Assembly (NCBI GenBank): GCA_963989245.1 | Contig: OZ022342.1 | Coordinates: 14,182,995 to 14,246,994 of the forward strand | DNA length: 64,000 nt | Direction: 5' to 3' | Source: Nansenia antarctica | Taxonomy: Eukaryota; Chordata; Actinopteri; Argentiniformes; Microstomatidae | Part shown: positions 26,658 to 37,762 of the stretch, one piece after another | Layout of the letters: each line of letters opens with the position of its first letter | Position numbering within the stretch: the first letter of the stretch is position 1 | Notes under the pieces: model-generated | Databases searched by the model: none | Told to the model about the DNA's origin: nothing | Seen by the model: only the letters and a program-made list of their open reading frames with translations | Made by a program: the position numbers and the translations under genes

Positions 26658-26803
26658 CTGGGTTGGTCCTCAGGACTGGCTGCTCTGTGGTCCTGTGGGG
26701 CCCCCGCTCCCTGGGCCTTGTTGTTGTCGTGCAATTCAGTTTCAAGCTGCCAAGCAGACTGGAAATTGAAGACATCTCCCTGGTTCTTCTTCTTAGTTGG
26801 CAT
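25188..26803 (-). CDS. Unrecognised coiled-coil protein, 3 coding exons, 424 aa
   Basis: Not recognised. Coding exons: 26803-26656, 26408-26329, 26234-25188. The joins are in phase (phase 1, then phase 0), which strongly supports a real spliced gene. The start is MPTKKKNQGD, the first ATG of the exon after acceptor 26816-26817. Residues 1-100 are hydrophilic and possibly disordered. From about 105 to 380 the chain is almost continuous Glu/Lys/Arg/Ala/Leu-rich coiled coil without proline, including a tandem eight-residue duplication (KLQQVEDQ twice). The last 20 or so residues (LGLGFGLVLVLGLGFGL then KRLLG) are hydrophobic and translate telomere-like repeat DNA, so the natural C-terminus may have been replaced. 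No catalytic motif is visible. Myosin-tail, golgin or centrosomal resemblance would be generic to coiled coils. An upstream noncoding exon ends at 27230. Confidence 0.72.
26590..26655. repeat. (CA)n microsatellite abutting a splice donor
   Basis: Read on the minus strand it is (GT)n and begins exactly at the donor of coding exon 1 of the coiled-coil gene (exon end 26656). Confidence 0.95.
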
Positions 26804-26867
26804 TTCTACAAACAACTGAACAAGGAAGAGAATGTGAAATGACATATTTATATATTATTATTCTAGA

Positions 26868-27000
26868 ACAGTGTTTCTCAACCCTCTCCTCGGGGACCCC
26901 CAGCCGCACCACATATTTGATCTGTTCCACCACCAGCTCACCTGATTCAACTAATCAAGTACAAACCATAATTGCTTTTCACTTGATTAGTTAGTCCTAT
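26868..27000. repeat. Dispersed repeat (GTGTTTCTCAACCC type)
   Basis: Contains GTGTTTCTCAACCCTCTCCT and CACTTGATTAGTTAGT near its ends. It resembles a widespread fish MITE family from memory. It lies between the noncoding exon and the first coding exon of the coiled-coil gene. Confidence 0.35.
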
Positions 27001-27229
27001 TTCTACCTTCAAAAATGAGGACGTCGGCTTGTAAAGAAAAAGCTTCTTTATATAAGAATCTCTGTTGGCATACACTTTTGATCACTTTCAAACAATAAAC
27101 GAGTTAGACTTTGACACTCAGCGCGCGCGCGCACGCACACGCACACCCGCGCACACCCACACCCACATCCAGACCCACACACACACAATGCTCCATCTCC
27201 AAAGGTAACTAGCTCACTTCGGCGCTTAC

Positions 27230-27319
27230 CTTGTGATAGCGTGTTGATCCTTGTGATTACTGACATCAAACTGGCTCGATTGAGGGTCGATCGCATTTTA
27301 GAAGCCCACATGTTGATTG
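27230..27319 (-). other. 5' noncoding exon of the coiled-coil gene
   Basis: The minus strand reads CACAAG then GTAAGC, a strong splice donor with exon end at 27230. Joining to acceptor 26816-26817 gives stops in both frames upstream of the ATG at 26803, so this exon appears to be 5' UTR. The 5' boundary shown is only an estimate set just downstream of the CRE sites. Confidence 0.45.
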
Positions 27320-27361
27320 TGACGTCATTATGTCATCTCGATTGTTGTGATTATGACGTCA
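27320..27361. promoter_or_regulatory. Two perfect CRE palindromes
   Basis: TGACGTCA occurs at 27320-27327 and again at 27354-27361, 34 bp apart, just upstream of the first exon of the coiled-coil gene. The octamer is the full CREB/ATF/CREM site. This predicts a cAMP-responsive or CREM-type (for example germline) promoter. The function is inferred from motif and position only. Confidence 0.55.
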
Positions 27362-27584
27362 TCCGTCAGAGTTTTGTTTGCAGCCCAGCCTGGTCTCAGG
27401 AACTCAAAAAAAAATTTGTCCCCCCCCCCAAAAAAATAATTAAAAACAATTATAATAATACAAATAATAATAATATTAAAAAGCCCCATATCTATTAATC
27501 TCCCATTCCGGGAGCGTACCTATGTTCCCCGGGTCCTATGTTCCCCGGACACTGGACCCAATGGTCCTTTTAGGAACATTTAAG

Positions 27585-28037
27585 AGTTACTATGCTGCTC
27601 GACATTCTTGTTGCAAAGGTCTTGGGAGAGCTCTTTGCCTCTACCCATCATGAGACGTTTCTTACAGAAAAGCTTGGTGACAAATGATTTGTTTACTTGC
27701 ACTCAGGTGGGAAACCCTTTTTCAAAGAGTGGAAGTACTTACCCACCAACATGCACTAACCCAGCTGATTCTAATTAGCACAGGTAGGAGAACTCATTAG
27801 TGGTATAAGTTGGTTTATCACTTTTTCTTACTGTTCAATACTTTTTTCCTGTGTCATTACACTTTATTGCACATACAATACTTTTTTATGGATTGGAATG
27901 TTACTATTTCTTTAGAGGTGTAGTTTTATTAGGACCAATGTGTGGTCTAAATGTCATGCGAATAGCTGCAATGGAAATATAATACATTTACAATATAACA
28001 TGTTTTATTGTGTTGAATACTTATTTCCCCCACTGTA
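27585..28037. mobile_element. Tc1-like element fragment, noncoding end
   Basis: The stretch ends with GAATACTTATTTCCCCCACT and carries the same subterminal sequence (for example TTTCCATTGCAGCTATTC in reverse complement) as the element at 13.93 kb. No intact transposase frame is present. Confidence 0.65.
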
Positions 28038-28039
28038 CC

Positions 28040-29000
28040 TTTAACTGAACCATCTGGGTTACTGTTGTGTTGAGTAAGATAGAAAGAGAGAGAGGGGGGG
28101 GGGATAACATGGCCTCATTAAAAACACCTTATTGTATCTTGACAATACAGTAATTACATATAGTAACATACCTTTCTGTGGGGCCTACCTTGTAATCAAA
28201 GCGAATCGGTCTGTAGTACAAAATGTATAGGTGTTTTTTTCAGTGGCATAAGGCCGGACGGACTCCATATGATGGACACCCATTACAACAAAGCGAGGGG
28301 AACTGGGCTGTTCTCCTCTCCACCCCTATAAATCTGTTACACAAAGACAGGGCCAGGCTGCCTGGAGTGCAAATTACCCACGCTCCGGGAGCCATGGAGG
28401 ACCAGAACCCACTCAACTTAGGTCCACTATATCCTGCCATAAACAACCTGCTATCTGCTCCACTGGTGCAACCATGGGAAATAACAACTGGAATATGGAG
28501 AGTCGGGTAGAGAATGGTCGCATCAACTGGTTTGATAGTTGTTTGCCCCCCGGTAAGCTCTCATTTCCTCTAGTGATGGGCTGAAGTTGGGTCTCCTAAG
28601 TCTTCACAATTCACCCACTCTACAATAAACAATATTCAGAAAATGTTCATTGTTTTCTCACCTCGTGTGATTTGTGCCTATAGTGTGACGCAGTGACCCA
28701 ATTTCTCCCTGTAACAAGGCTAACGCTGGGTCCCAAATCAGAGGGACACAAAATCATAAGCAGGTGCTTGGAACTTGCTAGCCATGGCAAAGGGACAAGC
28801 AACAGCCCTCAACCCATCATCTGTTTGTACAGCTGGATCATTCACTGATGTTTTTCATGTGGGTCCCTCACAGCCAAAGCATACTGTAAGTGCCCTGTCC
28901 TAAAGCTGAACCTGATGTTTGTCACTACCAGTGGAGTGATTGAGACCTAGACTGCATCAGCTATTGTGTAGATGCTTGACAGATACTAATGCCAGATCCC
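28040..29000. other. Intergenic between Tc1 fragment and zbtb44
   Basis: No exon supported. The part at 28230-28520 is GC-richer than its flanks and has short overlapping open frames on both strands, without splice or start support. Confidence 0.4.
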
Positions 29001-29001
29001 A

Positions 29002-30507
29002 TTTATTTGCTTAGATGTTACTGGACAGTACTTGCAATGACCTCTGTGATTTAACACTGTTCCACATTAGAATACAGAATTTGACTTAAACATGAGTACA
29101 AAGCACCTTCTTCACTGCATTTGTAAAGTGACAGTAAAACATTTTGAAATCATGCTAAACTTTATAAAATCACAATTTTGTACACAGGCAATACATTTTG
29201 TTCAAACAAAACATAAAAATGGAAATAAAATATTGCTTAACACTCTCAAATACTGTAGGTAGCGGCCAGGCTAGGCATATACTGTCAGGAATCGTTTTTA
29301 TCACACAAGAGCAGTTAAATGCACTTTCAATATCCAAAGGCACATGAAACACATAAAGCAAGATTTGTGGCAATTGTCCTAAAACCGATATCAACACTTA
29401 ATTACACAGTACAGGCTGGCACATAGTGATCCCTTTAAGGCTCATATCTTTTGATTATTTGTATTAAACATGTTATTTCAAACAAAGGAATACAAAGTGA
29501 TCCACTAGATACAAAAAAATAAATAAAAGAATCCCAATGATATTAGAAGTGTATTAACAAACATTGGCAGACGTTTTCTGTCAAATACAATTAGGCCTAT
29601 GTTCTGAAATGATGTACAGGCTTATTGACATGGCAACACAAGCTTTTATAAACGTTGACATGCAGCACCAAACTCAATTGAGCACCTAGTTTACAGCTGT
29701 TCCGCATAAACCATTCAATTGGTTACCTTAGAAAAGTTTTTTAAGAAGGATTGTACAGTACTGCCTCTCAACTATGGTCAATTTACGTGCAGATAACTAC
29801 ATTACTGAACACAATGTTGAGTACACAAAACACAATGTTGAGTACAGAAAACATTATTTTGCCTCCTCAGATTGCATCGATACATGAGGATTTATAATAT
29901 TACATATGACTACATATGCAATTTTGTCAACGGTTTAATGGGTTGCAACTAGTACTTTTGGCAAAATACACTGGAACCATTTATCTGGTATTTGTAGGGT
30001 ATCAAAACATGGCACATTAAAGTGTATTGCTGACCGTCCATATTTACCATGTTATCAGTAAACTGTGAAATCTGCATTAGCAGTTGTGCATAGGGGATGT
30101 AAAAAGATCAATGTTAAAAATAACATTTTAAAACAATAAAAAAAAACAGCATGCCAATTTACATAGCATACAATAGTACGTACTGTTAGGCAACAACAAT
30201 TCCCACAAAACATACACACAGATTAATTCACAGCATTGACGACTCATAGCTGAATATCTCAAGCAACGGCAGCCTTTAGCACGCCAGCACTAAATTCAAA
30301 TAATGAAGTTCTCATTGACGTCCAGCGTCCTTGTTATTTATGTCCTCTACCTATGCAAGGTGATTTAGGCACTTGCCATCTGGAGTGCTTTCAGTGTTTT
30401 ATCACGATTATGTGACAGGACCTTACTCTATTGTAACTGAAATGAGTGTTACATTCGATGTTTCCTATCCTACATCCTCTTCTTCTTCCTCTCTGATGTG
30501 ACAGGTG
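29002..30507 (-). other. zbtb44: Putative zbtb44 3' UTR with poly(A) signal
   Basis: AT-rich sequence without coding potential follows the zbtb44 stop for about 1.5 kb. AATAAA on the minus strand lies at 29002-29007. No transposon or microsatellite was noticed here, unlike the surrounding DNA, which fits a transcribed UTR. Its extent is inferred. Confidence 0.45.
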
Positions 30508-33500
30508 CTAAGTTTCTAACTCCTCCAGATTGTCTTCCCTGTCAGTGGGGAAGTGGGACAGAGAAGGAGCAGGACGCTCACTATTCTGTGTGGAGGAGAC
30601 TTGGGAAATGGCAGGCGTGTCGACAGAGGAGAAGGAGGAGCCCTTGTCCATGCTGTGGGGGGTCAGCTCAAACTGGCCCAGAGTCTCCTCCTGCAGCTGG
30701 CTCAGGTACTCTGGGAGGAGGAACTCACTAAACCAAACAAGAGAAAAGCATTTTAATGTCAATTGACCATAGTAACTAACAAAACTATCATAGAAATAAT
30801 GAATGGATACACAAACGACAGGATATATCAATGCTGAATAGCACAACATTAATTTAGGATAAGAATATTCTGTCAGATCAGAATATTGTCACATATCTGT
30901 TATAGCACATCACAATCACAATCACAATGGCATCAGCATATTTGCAAAAGCTGTATGAGCAGCACAAACTCAAGACAGCACCTGCTTAAAGGAGCAGTGC
31001 GGCCAATGAGAGCTGTTTCCTATTATCTGAACAGAGAAACACGTATCAGCGTATCAGATCTGAATCATGCAGCGGCAAAGAGCCAGCCAATGAGTTCTAT
31101 ATGCGTCGCATATCTGACTGGCGGCCAACACATTGCCTGTCTGGAGGTGAGGGTCTGGACTTCAGTTTGTTTTTGCTGGACACAAAAGGGCAATGGAGGC
31201 CGACTGAGAGGGCTGCACTGGAGCAGAAGGGTCCACGTCAGCTGGTAGTGTACCCACTACTTAATTTATCCAGGCTTAAACAATGAGGCTGAGGTTTTAA
31301 ATCGGTCTTATCATGATACCATTATTTCAAGAGCTATGATTTCTGTATTCCATTATATTTCCAATATTCTGTTCTGTTGCGCGAGAATCCCTAAAACTAA
31401 CCACTCTAGTAAAACCCTGAGTGGTAAGGCATTACTTTAACTCCCCAAACTCCTCCTCACCTGGTCTGGAAGTAGTTTGCTAGCTCAGACGCCTCATGGT
31501 TGAGACTCCTCAGGTGTACGATTAAATTGCCAGAGTTGGTGAACATGGCTCCACATGTTTTGCACTCGTAAATCCGCGGCTTGCGGATGAGGTGACGGGA
31601 GACCCTCATGTGCTGCTTATATTCACCAAAGGAGGTGAAAGTGGCACTACAGATTTGGCACTGGAAACAGCGTTTACCTTCATGCTTTAGTCGGTGCATC
31701 TTTAGGGAGTAGGCCCGCGTGAACTTTTTCCCACAGCGGTCACACTGGAAGGGCTTAATGCCTGTCAGGCAAAAAAGGAGTGAGGATACAAGATTGGATT
31801 TTTTGGGAAGAAATTAAAATAGTCAGGTACAGTAAAAGCGCCATGCCCTGGTCTAAAATGTACATTTGTAATTTATTTTGTAACCAACAAACAATAGTAT
31901 GATAGTCACTCACCGGAGTGGATGAGCATGTGCTGTTTAAGGTTCTGAACACGGGTGAATCCGACTCCACAGGTGGGGCATTGGAAGGGTCGCTCTGGTC
32001 CGTTCATACCTGGCCTGGTTGAAGCATTGATGTAGAGATGGTATGGGTACTGAATACCATCAACCCTGCAGGGAGACAATGGCAGTGTTTAAGGGGTAAT
32101 GACAGGATACTGATCTTAATGGGTTAATCCTGGAAAGCATCCATCATATTTCTTTGACTTCTGTGTACACCAATATCAGGTGTCTGACAGATGTCTTATT
32201 CTCTATAATTTAACAATGACATGGTCCAACACATGTTTAGTCAAGCAGAGTATTAAGTACATATTGACAGATTTCTTTATTTTATTAAGAAACCCAGAAA
32301 TCTGTTACTTTATTGTTAATGATTAAAATAGCTCCAAAGAAAATCAACCTCAAAATACCATTTACAAATACAATTAGCCAACTCTGTTTGTGAACCTGGA
32401 GTGCTAACAAATGTGAAGGGGATAACTTGGTGCTGGCAGCAACAAGCCTTTACCTTTCATCCTCGTCCACATGGCCACTGGTGTTGGGCGTGCTCTGGAT
32501 GGTCTGCAGCCCGTCTGAGACGACCTCATCCATGGAGCCTGAGGAGACACACATGAGCTGCCGCTGATTTTCCACACATAAAAGACAATTCGGAATTCTA
32601 CAAACAGGACATAAGAGTGTTTACAAACAATTGTGAGGTTTAAGACTATTTCAGACTCAGTAATCAATGTGGACAAAATATTTCATACTAACAGAGCAGA
32701 GTAACTGATTTAAGGGGACGAAGGGTATAGGCTCACCTATAGAGGAGGACTGGGGGCTGGTGAGGAGGTCCTCATGGGTGTGTTCACTTCCTGGGACAGT
32801 CTGCTGGTCACTGAGGGAGCAGTGGGAGGCACTCACACACTCGGGCACCTCTTCCTGCACCTCCTCGTCACTCAGCCTCTCCACCTTCACATGTATATCG
32901 TCATCTTCTTCCTCTTCTAGCCCTGCACCCCTACCAGTTTCAACGCCTCTGGGGCCTTCACATGCTAGGTAGTCTGCTGTCACCCTGCTGCTGGGCTCTG
33001 TGTCGGGGCCCGGAGAAAGCTCCAGTGGGCCCTCAGAGTGCATAGGCTTTTCTGGGGAAAACCGACGGTCCACACCAAAGGGATATGCCCATATGCAGGC
33101 CAGAGAGGGGTCCATGGGCTGGACAGAGCTCTCCGGGAAGGAGGAGGAGGATGGGGAAGGATTATGAACCTGTGAGGAGGAATACGAGGGCACCAGGGGG
33201 CTGGCAAAGCTTTTGCGTTTGCGCCGTGACTCTCTGTATATTGGAATGGCACGCTCCAACACACTGCACTCAGATGAGACTGGAGACGGGGACAGGGCAT
33301 CCAGTGGGGCCAAACCACACCCTGCTGAGCCTTCGGGGTTGTCCTGTGCTTTGTCCTGCCCCATCCCTAGGGCACTGCTACTCCCCCCAGAGTTGTGCCA
33401 CAGAATGCTAGACTTCATGAATTCTGAGCAGATGTTGGCTACAGCAAACATCTGCATGTAGCTGGCGGCGGCCAGCACGTCTATGACGTTCTCTGTGCTG

Positions 33501-33805
33501 ATATTGAGTGTAGAGGTGTAGGCATACTCCAGAAGTGGGGTAAAGCCTACCACTGTCACATGTTCCAGGTCCAGGACTGGCTTATCTTCCTCTCCCCCCT
33601 CATACTCTTCACAAGGCTTGGCTGACAGCTTGGCCCGCAGGAAGTCACTGCAGCATGCCAGAACTACTCTGTGGGCTGCAAAGAGCTTACCCTGGACCCG
33701 GATGTTGACATCACAAAAGTGACGATCACTGCGGAGAGCATTCAGTCTTTCCAGTATCTCCTGGCTATGGGTGGGGGATTTGTGTGTAAATGACTTTATT
33801 CCCAT
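30508..33805 (-). CDS. zbtb44: ZBTB44: BTB/POZ and four-zinc-finger transcription factor, 608 aa
   Basis: Nuclear BTB-C2H2 protein, presumably a DNA-binding regulator that dimerises through its BTB domain. Coding exons: 33805-32737, 32538-32454, 32065-31914, 31761-31461, 30727-30508; all five join in phase. BTB/POZ covers about residues 17-130 (RHFCDVNIRVQGKLFAAHRV, then LLEYAYTSTLNI). A Ser/Pro/acidic linker carries KVERLSDEEV and SDQQTVPGSE, both also in mammalian ZBTB44. Four C2H2 fingers lie at about 411-525, including the atypical FQCQICSATFTSFGEY finger. The C-terminal exon has the conserved AISQVSSTQN. At 608 aa it is slightly longer than the human form (about 570). A splice acceptor at 33833-33834 shows that at least one noncoding 5' exon lies upstream; a candidate donor (CCT then GTAAGT) sits at 34029. 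The neighbouring downstream-coordinate gene is adamts8, on the same strand. Confidence 0.95.
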
Positions 33806-34699
33806 TTTGGGAGTTTGAGGAATGGTGTTTTCCTAAAACAATATATAAAATGAGCAAAACACAAATTGTGTTACATTGACGTCTCTTTTTCACCCTGTAA
33901 GTTGTTGGCGAAGCACAGATCTTGCCTACATCATAGGCAATCCAGGAAAGTAATATGCATAGCTTCTCCTTATTGGGAATACTTTTAAAATGAATTCTTT
34001 AGACCCACCTTAAAAGACTCATTACTTACAGGTAAGACCATTATCCGCAATGTCTTCCTACGCAATTCAGTCAAACCCTAACAACTTGTCTCACTAACAC
34101 TCGCCAGGAACTTTGGTTGAATACGAATCATTCAGTAATGAAGCAACCACCTACAACACTGACATACCCTACAAATGTTCAACTTGTCAGAACTTCAACT
34201 TGCCCTGGTCTCAATTGTTCTGATTCAAATTGTAGGTGCAAGAGCAGTGTAAATATAACGTTTCCAGCTATTTCCATTTAGATTAAAGGCAAGCAGTTCA
34301 GCAGACTTTCATCAAACAATGCAGACTATAAGCAACATCTTCTTTAGGAAATAGTCATATTCATGTTCCTGCTAACTGTGAAAAACCAACGCTTCATTAC
34401 AGCCAAATACGAAATCCCATACCAGCCAACACTATTGACCTTGTGCCCTCGTTCATCAATCAGTTGGCATGATGACTACTATTACTAGCTACTTTACTTT
34501 GCATGAATGGTGTTAGTTGATCACTACGTTCACTAACCAAACTGGCTGGCAGAAATGCTTTGACACCTTTTGTCTTGCACAGGCACAAGCTAACCCAGTT
34601 TGTCGAAAGCAAAGACAAAGCTTTCCACTCGTTGTTAGCTAAATTACTTTAACAAACAACCATGCAATCATACATCACCATCCCCATCCTCAGCCCAGC

Positions 34700-34870
34700 A
34701 GAGACACTAGCTCACTGGTTTGGTTGGCTAGTCTGTTAGCTGTACGTCGCTGCCATGCCTGTAACTCGCTCTCTCAAGTTCGTCTAATCACGTTCCGGCA
34801 GCGTGCCATGCCATGCTGTGACTGCTACAGTGGACCGGACAAAGGTACACTGACAAAAGTTATAGAAATA
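34700..34870 (-). promoter_or_regulatory. zbtb44: Probable zbtb44 promoter area
   Basis: A locally GC/CpG-richer stretch about 1 kb upstream of the first coding exon, between AT-rich DNA and the 35-kb minisatellite. Its position fits a housekeeping-type start for the noncoding first exon. No core motif is decisive. Confidence 0.25.
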
Positions 34871-35013
34871 TTTTTGCTGTGATGGTTTGATTACTGTTGT
34901 TGACTGAGCGGGGGACCTCATTTATTTTTTGTGTCTAGTATCTACCCCACAATGCACTGCGCGGCGCGCGTGACCTGCGCTCGTGCTGGATTCTGGTGCT
35001 AGAGTGAGAGCGC

Positions 35014-35455
35014 GGGCAGACAGACAGGCAGACAGACAGACAGGCAGGTGAGTGAGCAGCACAGGCAGACAGGCAGACAGGCAGACAGGCAGGTGAGTGG
35101 GCAGCACAGACAGACAGGCGGACAGGCAGGTGAGTGAGCAGCACAGACAGACAGACAGACAGGCAGGCAGGTGAGTGAGCAGCACAGACAGACAGACAGA
35201 CAGGCAGGTGAGTGAGCAGCACAGACAGACAGACAGACAGGCAGACAGGCAGGTGAGTGAGCAGCACAGACAGACAGACAGACAGACAGGCAGGCAGGTG
35301 AGTGAGCAGCACAGACAGACAGGCAGGTGAGTGAGCAGCACAGACAGACAGGCAGACAGACAGACAGGCAGACAGGCAGACAGACAGACAGGCAGACAGA
35401 CAGACAGGCAGACAGGCAGGTGAGTGGGCAGCACAGACAGACAGGCAGGTGAGGA
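35014..35455. repeat. CAGACAGG-type minisatellite upstream of zbtb44
   Basis: Arrays of CAGACAGACAGGCAG separated by GTGAGTGAGCAGCA, with about nine copies of the latter at variable spacing. Open reading in several frames is a by-product of the repeat. Confidence 0.9.
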
Positions 35456-35668
35456 CACAGACCGTTATTTTGGCTACCCTCGAGGGATGACTTGCCCACA
35501 CAGCACTCTTTAGTGGGTTTTTTGATTCCTTGGGTTTGTAATTCCTGTATCTTTGCACTGTATCTCAAGACTGTGTTCTGAGATTACTCTTCGTACGGTA
35601 CATATTGTCATAGCTCCATTCGAGAGGTTGAAGAACACGACTAAACTGTGTTTCAGTCAAGAGACATT

Positions 35669-35674
35669 TTTATT
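35669..35674 (-). terminator. adamts8: Candidate poly(A) signal, adamts8
   Basis: AATAAA on the minus strand about 2.1 kb downstream of the adamts8 stop at 37763. The intervening DNA (35680-37760) is AT-rich, unique-looking and without ORFs, consistent with a long 3' UTR. Earlier cleavage sites are possible. Confidence 0.35.
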
Positions 35675-37762
35675 GACTCATTTCATTCATCAATCTAATT
35701 TCTTACATTGTAAAGGACAGACAGCAGCATTCTATATGAGACTGAAACGATTAGTCTTAAAAAATAAATAACTTTGTAAGGAAACTTTAACAATAGCATC
35801 ATACATACCTTCATTGAAGGGATAGAATGCTTTGAAATTTAGATTATTTTCCCTTTAAATACATCCAGGAATGCTATTACATAGTCAGAGGAAACCTGAA
35901 AACAAAGTCTGTTGTTTATCTAACGGATAACGAACTCTCTAACTAAGGAGTTGATTGATAACATCAATGTATATTGTCCAATGCATGTTCTAACCCTGCA
36001 TGTATGTTCTTTGTATATGGGCTACCTAATCTGAAATTATAGTCTCACTGCTATTTGTTTGTTGTTGCTGCATGTTATACAGTACTTCTATTCTAATTGC
36101 ACCCAAAGAGTGGACTTGACCTTAATCTCTACAACACCAGTTGGAAAGGGATTGTTCAGCCTAGTCTCATGTTTAGGTGAAATATCATGTTACATGCCAA
36201 CATCTCCTCAGAGATTCTTCAAACAAATACTGTCTATTGGATAGGGTGCTGCTAACTGTTAGCCTGTGCTGCAGTAGCAAAGTGGAGAACAGAGAAGCTT
36301 TCACTACTAGCCTATGATGACACTCAGGGTAAGATGGTATTTCACATGAAAATAGGCTGAACCATGCCTTTAACAGAGGACTGGAGACTAATACCTCTCT
36401 CTCTATGTTACTCCATATTTAGGAGTGTGTCTCTGCCTAAGATATTTCTCTTGATTCTAAAATAAATGTAGATGTATTACAGTACACACACACCTTACAC
36501 AGGTCAAGAAAGTGTTCAATTTGACGTCGGTTTGCGGTATCATACAATGTTCTTTACAACTTTAAGAACTGCTATGCCGCGACCAAAGGAATCCAAACGT
36601 ATTCGATTTTTAAGCTATCCTTTCATAGTGCTTAATAAAGTTGTTCTGGGGAAAATGAAGTATTAAAACATATTTATCATTGAATAATGGTAGATTGTTT
36701 GCCATTCGTTGATGAAAGAATCATGGATCACAAAATGTTTACCTACAGCATTCATCATGGCCAATAAAAATAAAAATGAAAAGAAACCAAAACAATGGTA
36801 AGAAAAATAAATACAATCTCCTTGTTATTAACATGATGGACAATGTGGTTGCTAAAGTTTTGAATGCCGCAAACTCATTCCAACTAGCTGTGAATATAAT
36901 ATCTACAGTTTAATCAATACACACAATTCAATACACAATTTCACCTTAACCTGTTAAAGTTGGAATCTGACAGTAAAGCTGATTTAAAGGGTTTTGTGTT
37001 TTGTTTGAAACATCCTTTCTTAATTAAAATAGCTCTTTATATGAGAGATGTGAGTGTGATAGCATGAGTTTCTCTGTTCCCAGAGAGTTGACATCCAAAA
37101 CATGCTCCAGTGTTCCAGAAATGTGAAGGGTATTTTAGGTGTTCTCATTAGGTTTTAGAACATGCCTCTCTTTATGAAAACAACTTTTTTACCTTACCCT
37201 TGTAACGTCTTTGACCCATCTACAAACAGAAAATGTCTGCTTTTGATTGTCTTCTGATTGTGTACCAGGATTAGAGGTAGAGAGCATGTGCTTAGCTTGT
37301 AGTTGACCATAGGTTTGTGATCTGCTGTCATTTGAGTCTAGCTATCTGGGGTGTGACGCATTTTGACAAAGATGAATAGAGTTATTAAACTACTCCAGCA
37401 GAATCTCAGCAGGATGTGTGCAAAGGTAATGTGCCTTTGATTAAATGTGTTTGGATGCAAACAGAAACTTCGGATATAGAGAGAGTTGATTTTTACATCC
37501 TTTGAGGTAGATCTCTATTGGATAACAAACCTTCAATAGTGGTTTTTAACTAAAGCCATGACATCAAGGAAATAAACAATGAAATAATTAAGTTACTCAA
37601 TCCAAATGTTCTATGACCATGTCTGCTTCTGGCTAATAGAGTGAATTGCCCAGGCTTCCCAGCTTGTCTGAAGCATGGTCATTAGGTGGTTAGGAAAGGG
37701 GTGTATGTTAATTAGTTAGTAGCTAACTAGTGCTTTACACTATTTCCTCTCTTATCACAGCT
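35675..37762 (-). other. adamts8: Putative adamts8 3' UTR / intergenic DNA
   Basis: AT-rich, no coding exon, RNA gene or obvious repeat seen. Assigned to the 3' UTR only because of the downstream poly(A) signal. Confidence 0.35.

Noticed and set aside
34922..35568. Three overlapping minus-strand frames of 178-207 residues rich in Cys, Leu and Ser
   Set aside because: They are open only because the CAGACAGG minisatellite lacks stops in several frames; there is no splice or start support.
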